22,703 bases of DNA from Gammaproteobacteria bacterium (GCA_013372965.1 JABXIR010000066.1:1-22703); one strand, 5' to 3'. Counted from the first letter of the stretch, positions 7,660-15,197 are shown. Translations and numbers: made by a program. Notes: a model not told the origin generated them from the letters alone.

Positions 7660-10500
7660 ATGAAAATAAAACTACTCGCTTCGCTGGCGATAATCGGGCT
7701 TGCCGGCTGTTCGGCAACCGAGAAAGACAGCTTACAGCTTCCCGATGGCGTCACCCACGTCGAAAGCGTCCAGCAAACCGCTGACGAAATTGTGATTCCT
7801 TATGAGAAATTCGTGCTCGATAACGGACTGACCGTCGTCATTCACCAAGACAGCTCAGACCCCTTAGTCGACGTCGACGTCACTTATCACGTTGGATCAA
7901 ACCGCGAACAATTGGGTTATTCGGGTTTTGCTCACTTTTTTGAGCACATGATGTTCCAAGGCTCTGCGCACGTTGCAGATGAAGAGCACTTTAAGATCAT
8001 CACCGAAGCGGGCGGTACCCTCAACGGGTCTACCAACACCGATCGCACTAACTATTACAACACGGCGCCATCAAACCAACTCGGCACTTTGCTTTGGTTA
8101 GAAGCTGATCGTATGGGCTTCTTGTTGGAAGCAATTACAGAAGAGACCTTCGAAAATCAGCGCGAAACCGTAAAGAACGAACGCGGTCAACGTGTCGACA
8201 ATGCTCCGTACGGTCGCTTCTGGGAAACCATGGCAATGCATATGTACCCTGAGGGTCACCCTTATTCATGGCCGGTAATTGGTCATATGGACGACCTCAA
8301 CCGCGCACAGTTGGATGCCGTTCGACAATTTTTCCTACGTTGGTACGGACCTAACAATGCCACTTTGACTATCGGTGGTGACGTCGATGTTGAAGAGACT
8401 CTCGAGTTAGTTAACAAGTACTTTGGTACAATCCAGCGTGGCCCTGAAGTCGAGCCGTTAGAGCCTGCCCCTGCTGTGATCGAATCCGACCGTTACGTTA
8501 CCTTAGAAGATCGCATCAATAACCCATTGCTCGCGATATCCTACCCAACGACCTACTTGTTTAACGAAGACGAACCCGCGCTTGATGCGGCGGCCAAAAT
8601 CTTCGGCGACGGTCCATCATCAGTACTGTATCAATCACTGGTTCGTTCGGGCCGAGCGCTATCAGCTAGCTCAAGTCACCGCTGTTCTGAGCTTGCCTGT
8701 ACCTTTACCGTTTTCGTCATTAAGAACCCAAGCACCGATGAGACGCTTGCCGATTTAGAAGTGAGTGTCCGCGAACTCGTCACTGAGTTTTCCACATCTA
8801 CCATCAGCGAAGAAGACGTGATTCGCTTCCAAGCTGACATCGAGCGTAGCACCATTTTCGGCCTACAATCGGTTTCAGGAAAAGTTCGCCAACTGGCCTA
8901 TTACGACACCTTCTTGGGCACACCAGATGGCATCACCAACGAATTGCAGCGCTACAGCACCGTTACGCCAGCAGCGGTCAGCGAAGCATTCAATCGCTAC
9001 GTGGCAAACCAACCTGCGGTGTTAGTTAGCGTGGTACCGATGGGTCAAGTCGAACTCCAAGCCGGTGAACCAAATCACCAGGTGGCCGATATTACGCCTG
9101 ATGTCATCGACAGCGACCTGCCGCTACGACCAGTTGTCGACAGTTTTGACCGGAGTATCCGCCCAAGCGTCCCTGATGCAGAAATCGTAACGCTGCCAAC
9201 CGTATGGGAAGGCACGCTCGAAAATGGCGTCAAGGTATTAGGCGTTCAAAGCACAGAGACTCCAACGACCAATATCGAGTTAGTATTCAATACCGGCATG
9301 CGTGATCTCGACGCAACTCAGGCCGGCTTGAGCAACTTTGTAGGCGACCTACTCAACGAACGTACCACTGAGCTGACGCTCTCTGAGATTGCCCAGATTG
9401 AAGAGCTTTTGGGTGCGAGTACGAGTTTCACCATGGGTACCTACAGCTCTTACGCTCGACTCAGCACACTGACTCGATCTCTCAACGAGTCGGTCGACCT
9501 TTTGGTCAAACGCGTTGTATCCCCGGCATTTGCCGAAGATGACGTCGAGCGCATTCGCAACGAAATTCTCCAGCAGATTCGCCAGTCATTAACGCAAGGC
9601 GGCAGCCTCGCGCGTAACGCTCTCGACCAAGTCATGGGTGATGAGAATAATCCTCTCTCATATCCAACGCTCGGCACAGAAGCAAACATCGCTGGATTCA
9701 CTCGCGACGAGCTCTTTGAGTTCTACAGCAACAACATTCCGAGCCAACTTAAAGCGGTCGTTGTATCTTCGAACCTCAGCCAAGAAGCCGTGATGGCAGC
9801 TCTTGCGCCCGTTGGCGAACTGACCAGCAACGTCCGTGAGCGCGAGCTAGGAAACATTACTTGGCAAGCACCTGAGCAAACCACCATCTATTTTGTCAAC
9901 AAGCCAGAGGCAGCTCAGTCCACTCTCCTAATGGCAACCAATGGCCCTCTTTGGGATGTTGACGGAACCTACTGGAATGCCCAGCTAATGAACTTCAATC
10001 TCGGGGGTAGCTTTAACTCTCGCATCAATCAAAACTTGCGTGAGGATAAAGGCTTCACTTATGGCGCCCGTTCTTACTTCAACGGCGATCAAGAAACCGG
10101 CTCATTCGTCGTGAGCACTGAAGTACGTGCAGATTCAACTCTCGCATCACTCCAAGAGATCTTTAAAGAGCTTGAGCAATTTAAGGCCCAGGGCATGACC
10201 CAAGAAGAACTCGACTTCATGAAGTCAGCGTATGGTCAACGCGATGCACGCGCCTACGAAACCCCGGGGCAAAAGTTATCGCTGATTCGCCAAATGGCCA
10301 ACTACGACCTAAGTGCGAGCTACTTAGATCAACGCAACGCTGCAATTCAAAATGCCTCGCTCGACGATCTAAACGCTTTGGCAGCACAGCTTCTGACTGA
10401 CGATCGAATGGCTGTCGTAGTGGTCGGAGACAAAACAACGGTAATGCCAACGCTCGAGGCGCTGGATCTGCCAATTGTTGAAATTACACCTATTCAATGA
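7660..10500 (+). CDS. M16 family zinc metallopeptidase, predicted lipoprotein
   Basis: This is a two-domain pitrilysin-like peptidase of 946 residues. The N-terminus MKIKLLASLAIIGLAGC has a lipoprotein signal peptide with lipobox LAGC (Cys18), so the protein is predicted to be membrane-anchored in the periplasm. The inverted zinc motif is H92-FFE-H96, with E174 (in TVKNERGQ) as the likely third ligand. The C-terminal M16 domain (about 510-930) lacks HxxEH at the matching place (AGLSNFVGDLL), as usual for the inactive half, but keeps the REDKGFTYGARS block expected to help form the substrate chamber. The substrate cannot be told. ATG 7660 is preferred over an in-frame TTG at 7651 because it places the signal peptide correctly and follows AAGG. 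It is not a usual member of the orn-rsgA neighbourhood. Confidence 0.93.
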   Translation: MKIKLLASLAIIGLAGCSATEKDSLQLPDGVTHVESVQQTADEIVIPYEKFVLDNGLTVVIHQDSSDPLVDVDVTYHVGSNREQLGYSGFAHFFEHMMFQGSAHVADEEHFKIITEAGGTLNGSTNTDRTNYYNTAPSNQLGTLLWLEADRMGFLLEAITEETFENQRETVKNERGQRVDNAPYGRFWETMAMHMYPEGHPYSWPVIGHMDDLNRAQLDAVRQFFLRWYGPNNATLTIGGDVDVEETLELVNKYFGTIQRGPEVEPLEPAPAVIESDRYVTLEDRINNPLLAISYPTTYLFNEDEPALDAAAKIFGDGPSSVLYQSLVRSGRALSASSSHRCSELACTFTVFVIKNPSTDETLADLEVSVRELVTEFSTSTISEEDVIRFQADIERSTIFGLQSVSGKVRQLAYYDTFLGTPDGITNELQRYSTVTPAAVSEAFNRYVANQPAVLVSVVPMGQVELQAGEPNHQVADITPDVIDSDLPLRPVVDSFDRSIRPSVPDAEIVTLPTVWEGTLENGVKVLGVQSTETPTTNIELVFNTGMRDLDATQAGLSNFVGDLLNERTTELTLSEIAQIEELLGASTSFTMGTYSSYARLSTLTRSLNESVDLLVKRVVSPAFAEDDVERIRNEILQQIRQSLTQGGSLARNALDQVMGDENNPLSYPTLGTEANIAGFTRDELFEFYSNNIPSQLKAVVVSSNLSQEAVMAALAPVGELTSNVRERELGNITWQAPEQTTIYFVNKPEAAQSTLLMATNGPLWDVDGTYWNAQLMNFNLGGSFNSRINQNLREDKGFTYGARSYFNGDQETGSFVVSTEVRADSTLASLQEIFKELEQFKAQGMTQEELDFMKSAYGQRDARAYETPGQKLSLIRQMANYDLSASYLDQRNAAIQNASLDDLNALAAQLLTDDRMAVVVVGDKTTVMPTLEALDLPIVEITPIQ

Positions 10501-10526
10501 CTTTAGTCCTACATATACGCTATTAT

Positions 10527-10550
10527 TTGGGTCCTTAGGGGCCCAATTTT
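10527..10550 (+). terminator. Hairpin plus T-run abutting the rsgA start codon (attenuator or RBS-masking stem)
   Basis: TTGGGTCC (10527-10534) and GGGCCCAA (10539-10546) pair over eight bases with one G-U, around the tetraloop TTAG, and TTTT (10547-10550) runs straight into the rsgA ATG. The only purine-rich ribosome-site candidate for rsgA, AGGGG (10537-10541), lies in the loop and the 3' arm. The element could end M16 transcription weakly, mask the rsgA ribosome site, or both. The T-run is short for an efficient terminator. Confidence 0.5.
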
Positions 10551-11573
10551 ATGAGTAAACGTAAACTTTCTCGCCGTCAGCAATGGCGAGTCGATAAGAT
10601 CCAATCCGAACGAAGTGAACGGGCACAACGCCGTCAACACCGCGCAGAAAAAACCCTCAATGAATCCGAGTTAGGCGACGAGACCATTGGTGTGGTGATC
10701 GCGCATTACGGTGTACAAATCGACGTCGAAAGCAAAACGGACGGTAGTATTCAACGCTGTCATATTCGGGCCAATGTTCCGGGCTTAGTGACAGGCGACT
10801 TAGTGATTTTCCGGCCGGGCAACCCAACCGGCGTCGTCGTAGCGCAAGAGCCTCGCAAAAACCTACTGGAACGGCCTGATAACCGCGGCGCATTGAAGCC
10901 AGTGGCAGCCAACATCGATCACATGTTGTTGGTCATTGCCCCATTCCCAGAAGCGCACCCAAACTTGATCGACCGCTATTTAGTGGCGGCTGAGGTGCAC
11001 AACATTCGACCTGTCATCGTGTTGAACAAGATCGATTTGCTCTCGAACGATGCCAATGACCCGCTTCGAGTGTTACTAAACACGTACGGCTCGCTGGGTT
11101 ATGACGTCATCGAAGCATCGTGTAAGGATGAAGGCGGACTGACCCAATTAGCCGACTTCTTAGTCGATAAAACGACCGTCTTCGTTGGTCAGTCCGGAGT
11201 CGGCAAAAGTAGCCTAATTAACGCACTTATGCCGGGGACAGACACGCGCGTTGGCGCATTATCCGAATCGACTCAAAAGGGTAAGCACACCACCACAACG
11301 GCAAAATTATTTCACTTCCCCAACGGCGGCGACCTGATCGACTCCCCGGGAATACGAGAATTTGCACTGTGGCACATGACGCCCGATGAAGTGTACAGCG
11401 GTTTCCCGGAGGTCAGAGAGCATTTAGGTTTGTGTAAGTTCCGAGACTGCCATCATCAACAAGAGCCCGGATGCGCAGTACGATCGGCCTTAGAAGGTGG
11501 CGCAATAACGCCATCTCGCTGGCGTAGTTGCCAACACATCATTCACTCTTTGGGTGACCCGCGAGGGCGATAA
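10551..11573 (+). CDS. rsgA: Small ribosomal subunit biogenesis GTPase RsgA
   Basis: RsgA is a circularly permuted GTPase that checks late maturation of the 30S subunit and releases RbfA. The basic N-terminal tail (MSKRKLSRRQQWRVDK) and an OB-fold (about 45-110) precede the permuted G domain: NKID (159-162) comes before the P-loop GQSGVGKSS (213-221) and DSPG (264-267). The C-terminal zinc site is C295-x4-C300-x-H302-x5-C308. At 340 residues the size is normal. It lies 50 bp after the M16 gene and 84 bp before psd on the same strand. A hairpin covers its likely ribosome site. Confidence 0.97.
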   Translation: MSKRKLSRRQQWRVDKIQSERSERAQRRQHRAEKTLNESELGDETIGVVIAHYGVQIDVESKTDGSIQRCHIRANVPGLVTGDLVIFRPGNPTGVVVAQEPRKNLLERPDNRGALKPVAANIDHMLLVIAPFPEAHPNLIDRYLVAAEVHNIRPVIVLNKIDLLSNDANDPLRVLLNTYGSLGYDVIEASCKDEGGLTQLADFLVDKTTVFVGQSGVGKSSLINALMPGTDTRVGALSESTQKGKHTTTTAKLFHFPNGGDLIDSPGIREFALWHMTPDEVYSGFPEVREHLGLCKFRDCHHQQEPGCAVRSALEGGAITPSRWRSCQHIIHSLGDPRGR

Positions 11574-11579
11574 ATTTTT

Positions 11580-11637
11580 CGTACAACGAGTTATAGGTTA
11601 GACTTCGCTCACGTACAACACGCGGCCTAAGCGCCGC
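11580..11637 (+). repeat. rsgA-psd gap: 8-bp direct repeat and small GC hairpin
   Basis: The 84-bp gap contains CGTACAAC twice (11580-11587 and 11612-11619), with starts 32 bases apart, about three helical turns. Just after the second copy, GCGGC (11622-11626) and GCCGC (11633-11637) can pair around a six-base loop, with no T-run. The repeats might be operator half-sites for psd or chance matches; I see no convincing promoter hexamers with them. Confidence 0.25.
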
Positions 11638-11657
11638 ATGCATCAGTTAGGATTCGT

Positions 11658-12536
11658 ATGGCTAGCAAATTTGCCGAACAGGCGTTTATTATTTCTCAGT
11701 ACCTTCTGCCACAACACACGCTATCTCGCTTAGTCGGTAGACTCGCGTCGAGTGAATCGACGATGATTAAAGATACCTTCATCAAGCATTTCGCAAAGAA
11801 GTTCGATATCGATATGAGTGAGGCAGCGGAGCCCGATCTAAGCGCTTACTCAACGTTTAACGATTTCTTCACGCGTGCTCTAAAAGACGGCGCTCGGCCG
11901 ATCGACTCGGGCTCTTCATCGATCGTCAGTCCTGCCGACGGTGAGGTTAGCGAGTGTGGCAAGATCAAAAACGGTCAGCTCATGCAGGCAAAAGGTCAGC
12001 AATTTAGCTTACACGACTTACTCGGGGGTCAGCACGATCTGACTGAGACGTTCGCGAACGGTCAGTTTGCGACCATTTATCTCTCACCACGCGACTATCA
12101 CCGTGTACACATGCCATTCAAAGGCACACTAAGATCCAGCATTTATGTCCCCGGACAACTGTTTTCCGTAAACCATAAAACGGCGCGCAACGTTCCAGGC
12201 CTCTTCGCACGTAACGAGCGACTCGTCTGTATCTTTGATACGGAAAACGGCCCCATGGCGCTCGTATTAGTGGGCGCGATGATTGTCGCCGGAATTGAGA
12301 CGGTTTGGGATGGTCAGGTATGCCCATTATCTGGCGAAGTATCTCGTAAGAATTTCGACGAAAACGGTCAGACGTCCCCAGTACAACTCGACAAAGGAGC
12401 GGAAATGGGTCGTTTCAAACTCGGATCGACAGCCATTATCGTAACACCCGATGGCTCAAGTCATTGGATTGATGATTTTAAACACGGTACGAAAGTTAAA
12501 ATGGGTGAGAAAATCGGTGACTACACCGTTAGCTAA
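11658..12536 (+). CDS. psd: Phosphatidylserine decarboxylase proenzyme
   Basis: Psd converts phosphatidylserine to phosphatidylethanolamine at the inner membrane. The proenzyme cuts itself at LGST between G256 and S257; S257 becomes the pyruvoyl cofactor of the small alpha chain. D94 in SPADGE and the His residues in DYHRVHMP match the Asp-His-Ser self-cleavage triad of the bacterial family. The conserved runs GQLFSVNH, LFARNERLVC and GAMIVAGIETVW are all present. At 292 residues it matches the Pseudomonas-type length. AGGA stands seven bases before the ATG. It is followed by a bidirectional terminator and shares the plus-strand run with rsgA, as in related genomes. Confidence 0.97.
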   Translation: MASKFAEQAFIISQYLLPQHTLSRLVGRLASSESTMIKDTFIKHFAKKFDIDMSEAAEPDLSAYSTFNDFFTRALKDGARPIDSGSSSIVSPADGEVSECGKIKNGQLMQAKGQQFSLHDLLGGQHDLTETFANGQFATIYLSPRDYHRVHMPFKGTLRSSIYVPGQLFSVNHKTARNVPGLFARNERLVCIFDTENGPMALVLVGAMIVAGIETVWDGQVCPLSGEVSRKNFDENGQTSPVQLDKGAEMGRFKLGSTAIIVTPDGSSHWIDDFKHGTKVKMGEKIGDYTVS

Positions 12537-12555
12537 ATAGCGCTCTTTCGAAGCC

Positions 12556-12587
12556 AAAAAAAGCGGACTCGACGGTCCGCTTTTTTG
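12556..12587. terminator. Bidirectional intrinsic terminator between psd and the HD-GYP gene
   Basis: GCGGAC (12563-12568) and GTCCGC (12575-12580) pair around TCGACG. Seven A's precede the left arm and six T's follow the right arm, so the stem can be extended by A-T pairs and reads as a terminator on both strands. It sits between the convergent psd and HD-GYP gene ends, 20 and 12 bases away respectively. Confidence 0.92.
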
Positions 12588-12598
12588 TTTCTGTACGA

Positions 12599-13933
12599 TT
12601 AGCTCGCGAAACCGAATAACTTTTTAAGGCTAAAACCGCCTCGCTGAAGATAGCGATCACGGACGGATGCAATATCGATATCAATATCACTTGGCTCGAT
12701 ATCGGACTTAATGGTAACCGGCGCATCGCCCCTAGCAAGCCGCGCTTCGGCGTCCATGTTCATATCAAAGACTTTGACCTTGGCTAAGTCATCGCCGTTT
12801 GCATCCTTAACGATGGCAACGATTGGCCGCAAACGACGCGCAAAGTTTTGCTCAACCACAACACCGACCTCGCCGGTCGATAGCTCGACAATCGTTCCAG
12901 TTGGATAAACGCCGATGGCTTGAATAAATTCAACCACAAGCTGTTCTTGAAATAAGCGATTGCGGACTTTATAAAGCCAACCGATTGCTCTGGATGGAGA
13001 TAAAGTGATGCCCGTGCCACGAGGATTCGAAATGTCGTCGTACACGGTGACTAAGCCCGAGATCTTCGCGAGCAACGGAATCTTGTCGCCGATAAGCTGG
13101 TTTGGGAAACCACTTCCATCGAGGCGTTCACAGTGCGCCGCCACAACTTTAATTACGCGGCGATCGAGCTCTGGAATCGAGCGAAGGATGTTAACGCTGT
13201 GATCAACGAACGTACGATACAACTTTTCTTGCGCTGGATTGCGTTTCGCTAACGTCAGCACTGATGCTGGAAGTTTAACTTTACCGACATCTTTCAACAG
13301 GACGGCCGTTGAGAGGATCTGCAGTTCTTCGCGATTTAACCCAATATGACGACCGAAGAGCACTGCCCAAACGGAAGAACGCACTGAGTGGCCCCACGTG
13401 TGCTCATCGCGATCACGAATTCGGGATAACCAAGTAAAGGCGTCTGGGTTACGAAGCACACTATCGACCATCTCTTCGGCTGCTTTTTCGGTGCCCGCTA
13501 ACTTAGGAGAGCCACCAGCAGAGACCTGTTCATAAACCTGGCGAACGGCATCGGTAACTTGACGATGCATCTGCTTGGCTTGCACCACTTCCTTTTGAAG
13601 TGGCGTGACTTCGGGATAGCGATCGTGAGCCACCTTGATTGGCTTGACATTTGCCGCAGCCTCGGCCGCCTCTAATCGATTAGGCCCTTTGGGCTTCTTT
13701 GACGTGCCCTCCGCAGCGACGGCCTTGCGCTCGCGCGCTACAGGTTCTCGTCCCTTTTCGGTATCGATGTAGACATACTTACAATGAAAAGACAGCTCTT
13801 TGATATCATTTGCCGACTTAATAAAAAAGCCTTGGATAGGGAAGGGCGTTTGCGTCCACGGTTTGTCCAAACGCGAGACATACATGCCCAACGTCAGATC
13901 TGTAGTGAATACTTTAACTTGTTTTAAACCCAT
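12599..13933 (-). CDS. DUF3391/HD-GYP domain protein with degenerate catalytic residues
   Basis: Residues about 1-60 (MGLKQVKVFTTDLTLGMYVS...) match the DUF3391 domain that precedes many proteobacterial HD-GYP domains. A variable Lys/Ala-rich linker follows, then the HD-GYP domain (about 160-320) and a conserved C-terminal tail (TGTIVELSTGEVGVV). Active HD-GYPs hydrolyse c-di-GMP. Here the signature is altered: the HD pair reads K214-D215 (LLKDVGK), the HHE motif reads H267-C268-E269, and GYP reads GFP (275-277). H182, H245 and D299/D300 remain. Loss of two metal-binding His residues suggests a non-catalytic sensor or adaptor role; that is inference. ATG 13933 is chosen over an in-frame TTG at 13954 because the family N-terminus begins there and GTGAG precedes it. 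The gene ends at a shared terminator and has an elaborate upstream region. Confidence 0.9.
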   Translation of the reverse strand: MGLKQVKVFTTDLTLGMYVSRLDKPWTQTPFPIQGFFIKSANDIKELSFHCKYVYIDTEKGREPVARERKAVAAEGTSKKPKGPNRLEAAEAAANVKPIKVAHDRYPEVTPLQKEVVQAKQMHRQVTDAVRQVYEQVSAGGSPKLAGTEKAAEEMVDSVLRNPDAFTWLSRIRDRDEHTWGHSVRSSVWAVLFGRHIGLNREELQILSTAVLLKDVGKVKLPASVLTLAKRNPAQEKLYRTFVDHSVNILRSIPELDRRVIKVVAAHCERLDGSGFPNQLIGDKIPLLAKISGLVTVYDDISNPRGTGITLSPSRAIGWLYKVRNRLFQEQLVVEFIQAIGVYPTGTIVELSTGEVGVVVEQNFARRLRPIVAIVKDANGDDLAKVKVFDMNMDAEARLARGDAPVTIKSDIEPSDIDIDIASVRDRYLQRGGFSLKKLFGFAS

Positions 13934-13965
13934 GATTAGCTCACGATACCGCAATTGAAAGAGTT

Positions 13966-13980
13966 ACAACTTTAATGCCA
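13966..13980 (-). promoter_or_regulatory. Sigma-54-like -24/-12 element upstream of the HD-GYP gene
   Basis: On the minus strand TGGCATTAAAGTTGT keeps TGGCA at -24 and TTG at -12 with the correct ten-base interval between GG and the -12 dinucleotide. That dinucleotide is GT instead of the nearly invariant GC, and C at -20 is T. A start near 13955 would give a leader of about 21 bases before ATG 13933. The imperfect -12 keeps confidence low. Confidence 0.3.
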
Positions 13981-13990
13981 GCACGAGCTG

Positions 13991-14028
13991 CATGTTTCGA
14001 GCACTTCACAATTCTTGCTCGAAACATG
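13991..14028. repeat. Perfect 13-bp inverted repeat upstream of the HD-GYP gene
   Basis: CATGTTTCGAGCA (13991-14003) and TGCTCGAAACATG (14016-14028) are exact reverse complements around a 12-base centre. No T-run follows in either direction, so this is not an ordinary terminator of hemE. It could be a binding site for a dimeric regulator, with half-sites 25 bases apart, or a stable leader or 3'-end RNA hairpin. It is centred about 76 bases upstream of the HD-GYP ATG. Confidence 0.8.
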
Positions 14029-14045
14029 AAACCGCAGTTAAATGT

Positions 14046-14061
14046 TGTGATTTGTATCACA
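14046..14061. promoter_or_regulatory. CRP/Vfr-type palindrome TGTGA-N6-TCACA
   Basis: TGTGATTTGTATCACA matches the CRP-family core TGTGA-N6-TCACA at all ten defined positions. Its stem extends to TTGTGAT/ATCACAA, and a further pair ATGTTGT (14042-14048)/ACAACAT (14065-14071) encloses it partly. It lies 14 bases beyond the hemE stop and 112 bases upstream of the HD-GYP ATG, too far for a class II site unless transcription starts well upstream. The natural target is the HD-GYP gene. Binding by a CRP homologue is inference. Confidence 0.6.
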
Positions 14062-14075
14062 ATAACAACATGAAT

Positions 14076-15137
14076 TTAGGACTGAGACAAGTCTACAACA
14101 GCATCAAAAAACACTTTAACGTTGTCGGGTGAGACAAACGGCGTAATTCCGTGTCCGAGATTAAAAATATGCCCGGGATTCGGCCCGAAGTCGTCAAGAA
14201 TCCGCTTAACTTCAGCACGAATAATGTCCGGCGAGCCATAAAGAACGGCCGGGTCCATATTCCCCTGTAGCGCGACGCGATGACCAACACGATCACGCGC
14301 CCGACCAATGGGTGTCGTCCAGTCAAGACCCAACGCATCGGCACCGCTATCCGCCATCACTTCAAGCCATTGACCGCCACCTTTGGTGAATACGATTGCA
14401 GGAATCTTCTGACCGTCGAATTCCTTGATTAGACCGCGACAAATTTTGGTCATGTAGGCGAGAGAAAACTCTTCATAAGCAACATGGGACAACGCGCCTC
14501 CCCAGGAATCGAAAATTTGCACGGCTTGAGCACCTGCTCTAATTTGGGCGTTCAGGTAGTCAATGACAGATTCCGCGAGTTTATCGAGTAATGCATGAAG
14601 TAACTCGGGTGTTTGATACATCATGGCTTTCGTATGACGAAAGTCCTTCGATGACCCCCCTTCGACCATATAGGTTGCCAGTGTCCACGGACTCCCCGAG
14701 AAGCCGATGAGCGGCACGTCGCCTGACAATGCATGACGAATCGATGTAACGGCGTCCGTCACATAACTCAGATCGCGAGCGGTATCCACAATGGGTAACG
14801 CGGCAATCGACGCCTCGTCACGCACCGTCTTTTTGAATCTTGGACCTTCGCCCGTCTCGAAATATAACCCCAAGCCCATGGCATCAGGAATCGTCAAGAT
14901 GTCCGAGAATAGGATAGCTGCGTCAGCTGGGTAACGACGCAGAGGCTGAAGCGTTACTTCGGTGGCGAGATCGGTGTTTTTGCACAAACTTAAGAAGTCG
15001 CCCGCTTGCGCACGTGTTTCACGATACTCTGGTAGGTAGCGGCCTGCTTGGCGCATCATCCAGATCGGAGTGCGATCAGTGGGTTCGCGCAACAAAGCTT
15101 TAAGAAAACGGTCGTTTTTTAGCGGGGAAAAGTTCAT
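14076..15137 (-). CDS. hemE: Uroporphyrinogen decarboxylase
   Basis: HemE removes four carboxyl groups from uroporphyrinogen III to give coproporphyrinogen III, a cytoplasmic step of haem synthesis. The substrate-binding signature RQAGRYLPEYRE (29-40) is intact, the catalytic-type Asp is D79 (ILFSDI), and GFSGSPWTLATYMVEGG, FDSWGG, FTKGGGQWL and NLGHGITPFV follow in family order. At 353 residues the length is normal. TAGGAG lies seven bases before the ATG. The gene follows gltD by 79 bp on the same strand, an order also known in Pseudomonas. It may be co-transcribed with gltBD or have its own promoter in the AT-rich gap. Confidence 0.97.
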   Translation of the reverse strand: MNFSPLKNDRFLKALLREPTDRTPIWMMRQAGRYLPEYRETRAQAGDFLSLCKNTDLATEVTLQPLRRYPADAAILFSDILTIPDAMGLGLYFETGEGPRFKKTVRDEASIAALPIVDTARDLSYVTDAVTSIRHALSGDVPLIGFSGSPWTLATYMVEGGSSKDFRHTKAMMYQTPELLHALLDKLAESVIDYLNAQIRAGAQAVQIFDSWGGALSHVAYEEFSLAYMTKICRGLIKEFDGQKIPAIVFTKGGGQWLEVMADSGADALGLDWTTPIGRARDRVGHRVALQGNMDPAVLYGSPDIIRAEVKRILDDFGPNPGHIFNLGHGITPFVSPDNVKVFFDAVVDLSQS

Positions 15138-15156
15138 AAGTGCTCCTAAACGTGAA

Positions 15157-15197
15157 CGGGCTTATTGTCTTATAAAATCAAAGCAACAAAAAGCCCG
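15157..15197 (-). repeat. Spaced 7-bp inverted repeat in the gltD-hemE gap
   Basis: CGGGCTT (15157-15163) and AAGCCCG (15191-15197) are exact reverse complements 27 bases apart in the 79-bp gap between the gltD stop and the hemE start. The loop is AT-rich (it includes TATAAG on the minus strand), but I see no good -35 partner. A mirror-like run overlaps it: AAAAAGCCC (15188-15196) and CCCGAAAAA (15200-15208). There is no convincing terminator after gltD. Confidence 0.3.

Noticed and set aside
9310..9380. Second active zinc site in the C-terminal half of the M16 peptidase
   Set aside because: The position equivalent to HxxEH reads AGLSNFVGDLL, without the ligands; the C-terminal half is the usual inactive domain.
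13934..13954. TTG start of the HD-GYP gene seven codons upstream
   Set aside because: The family begins at MGLKQVKV and the ATG has GTGAG upstream; the extra residues would overlap the presumed leader.
13991..14028. Reading the 13-bp inverted repeat as an intrinsic terminator for hemE
   Set aside because: Neither flank has a T-run in the reading direction; CAGCTCGTGC follows on the minus strand.
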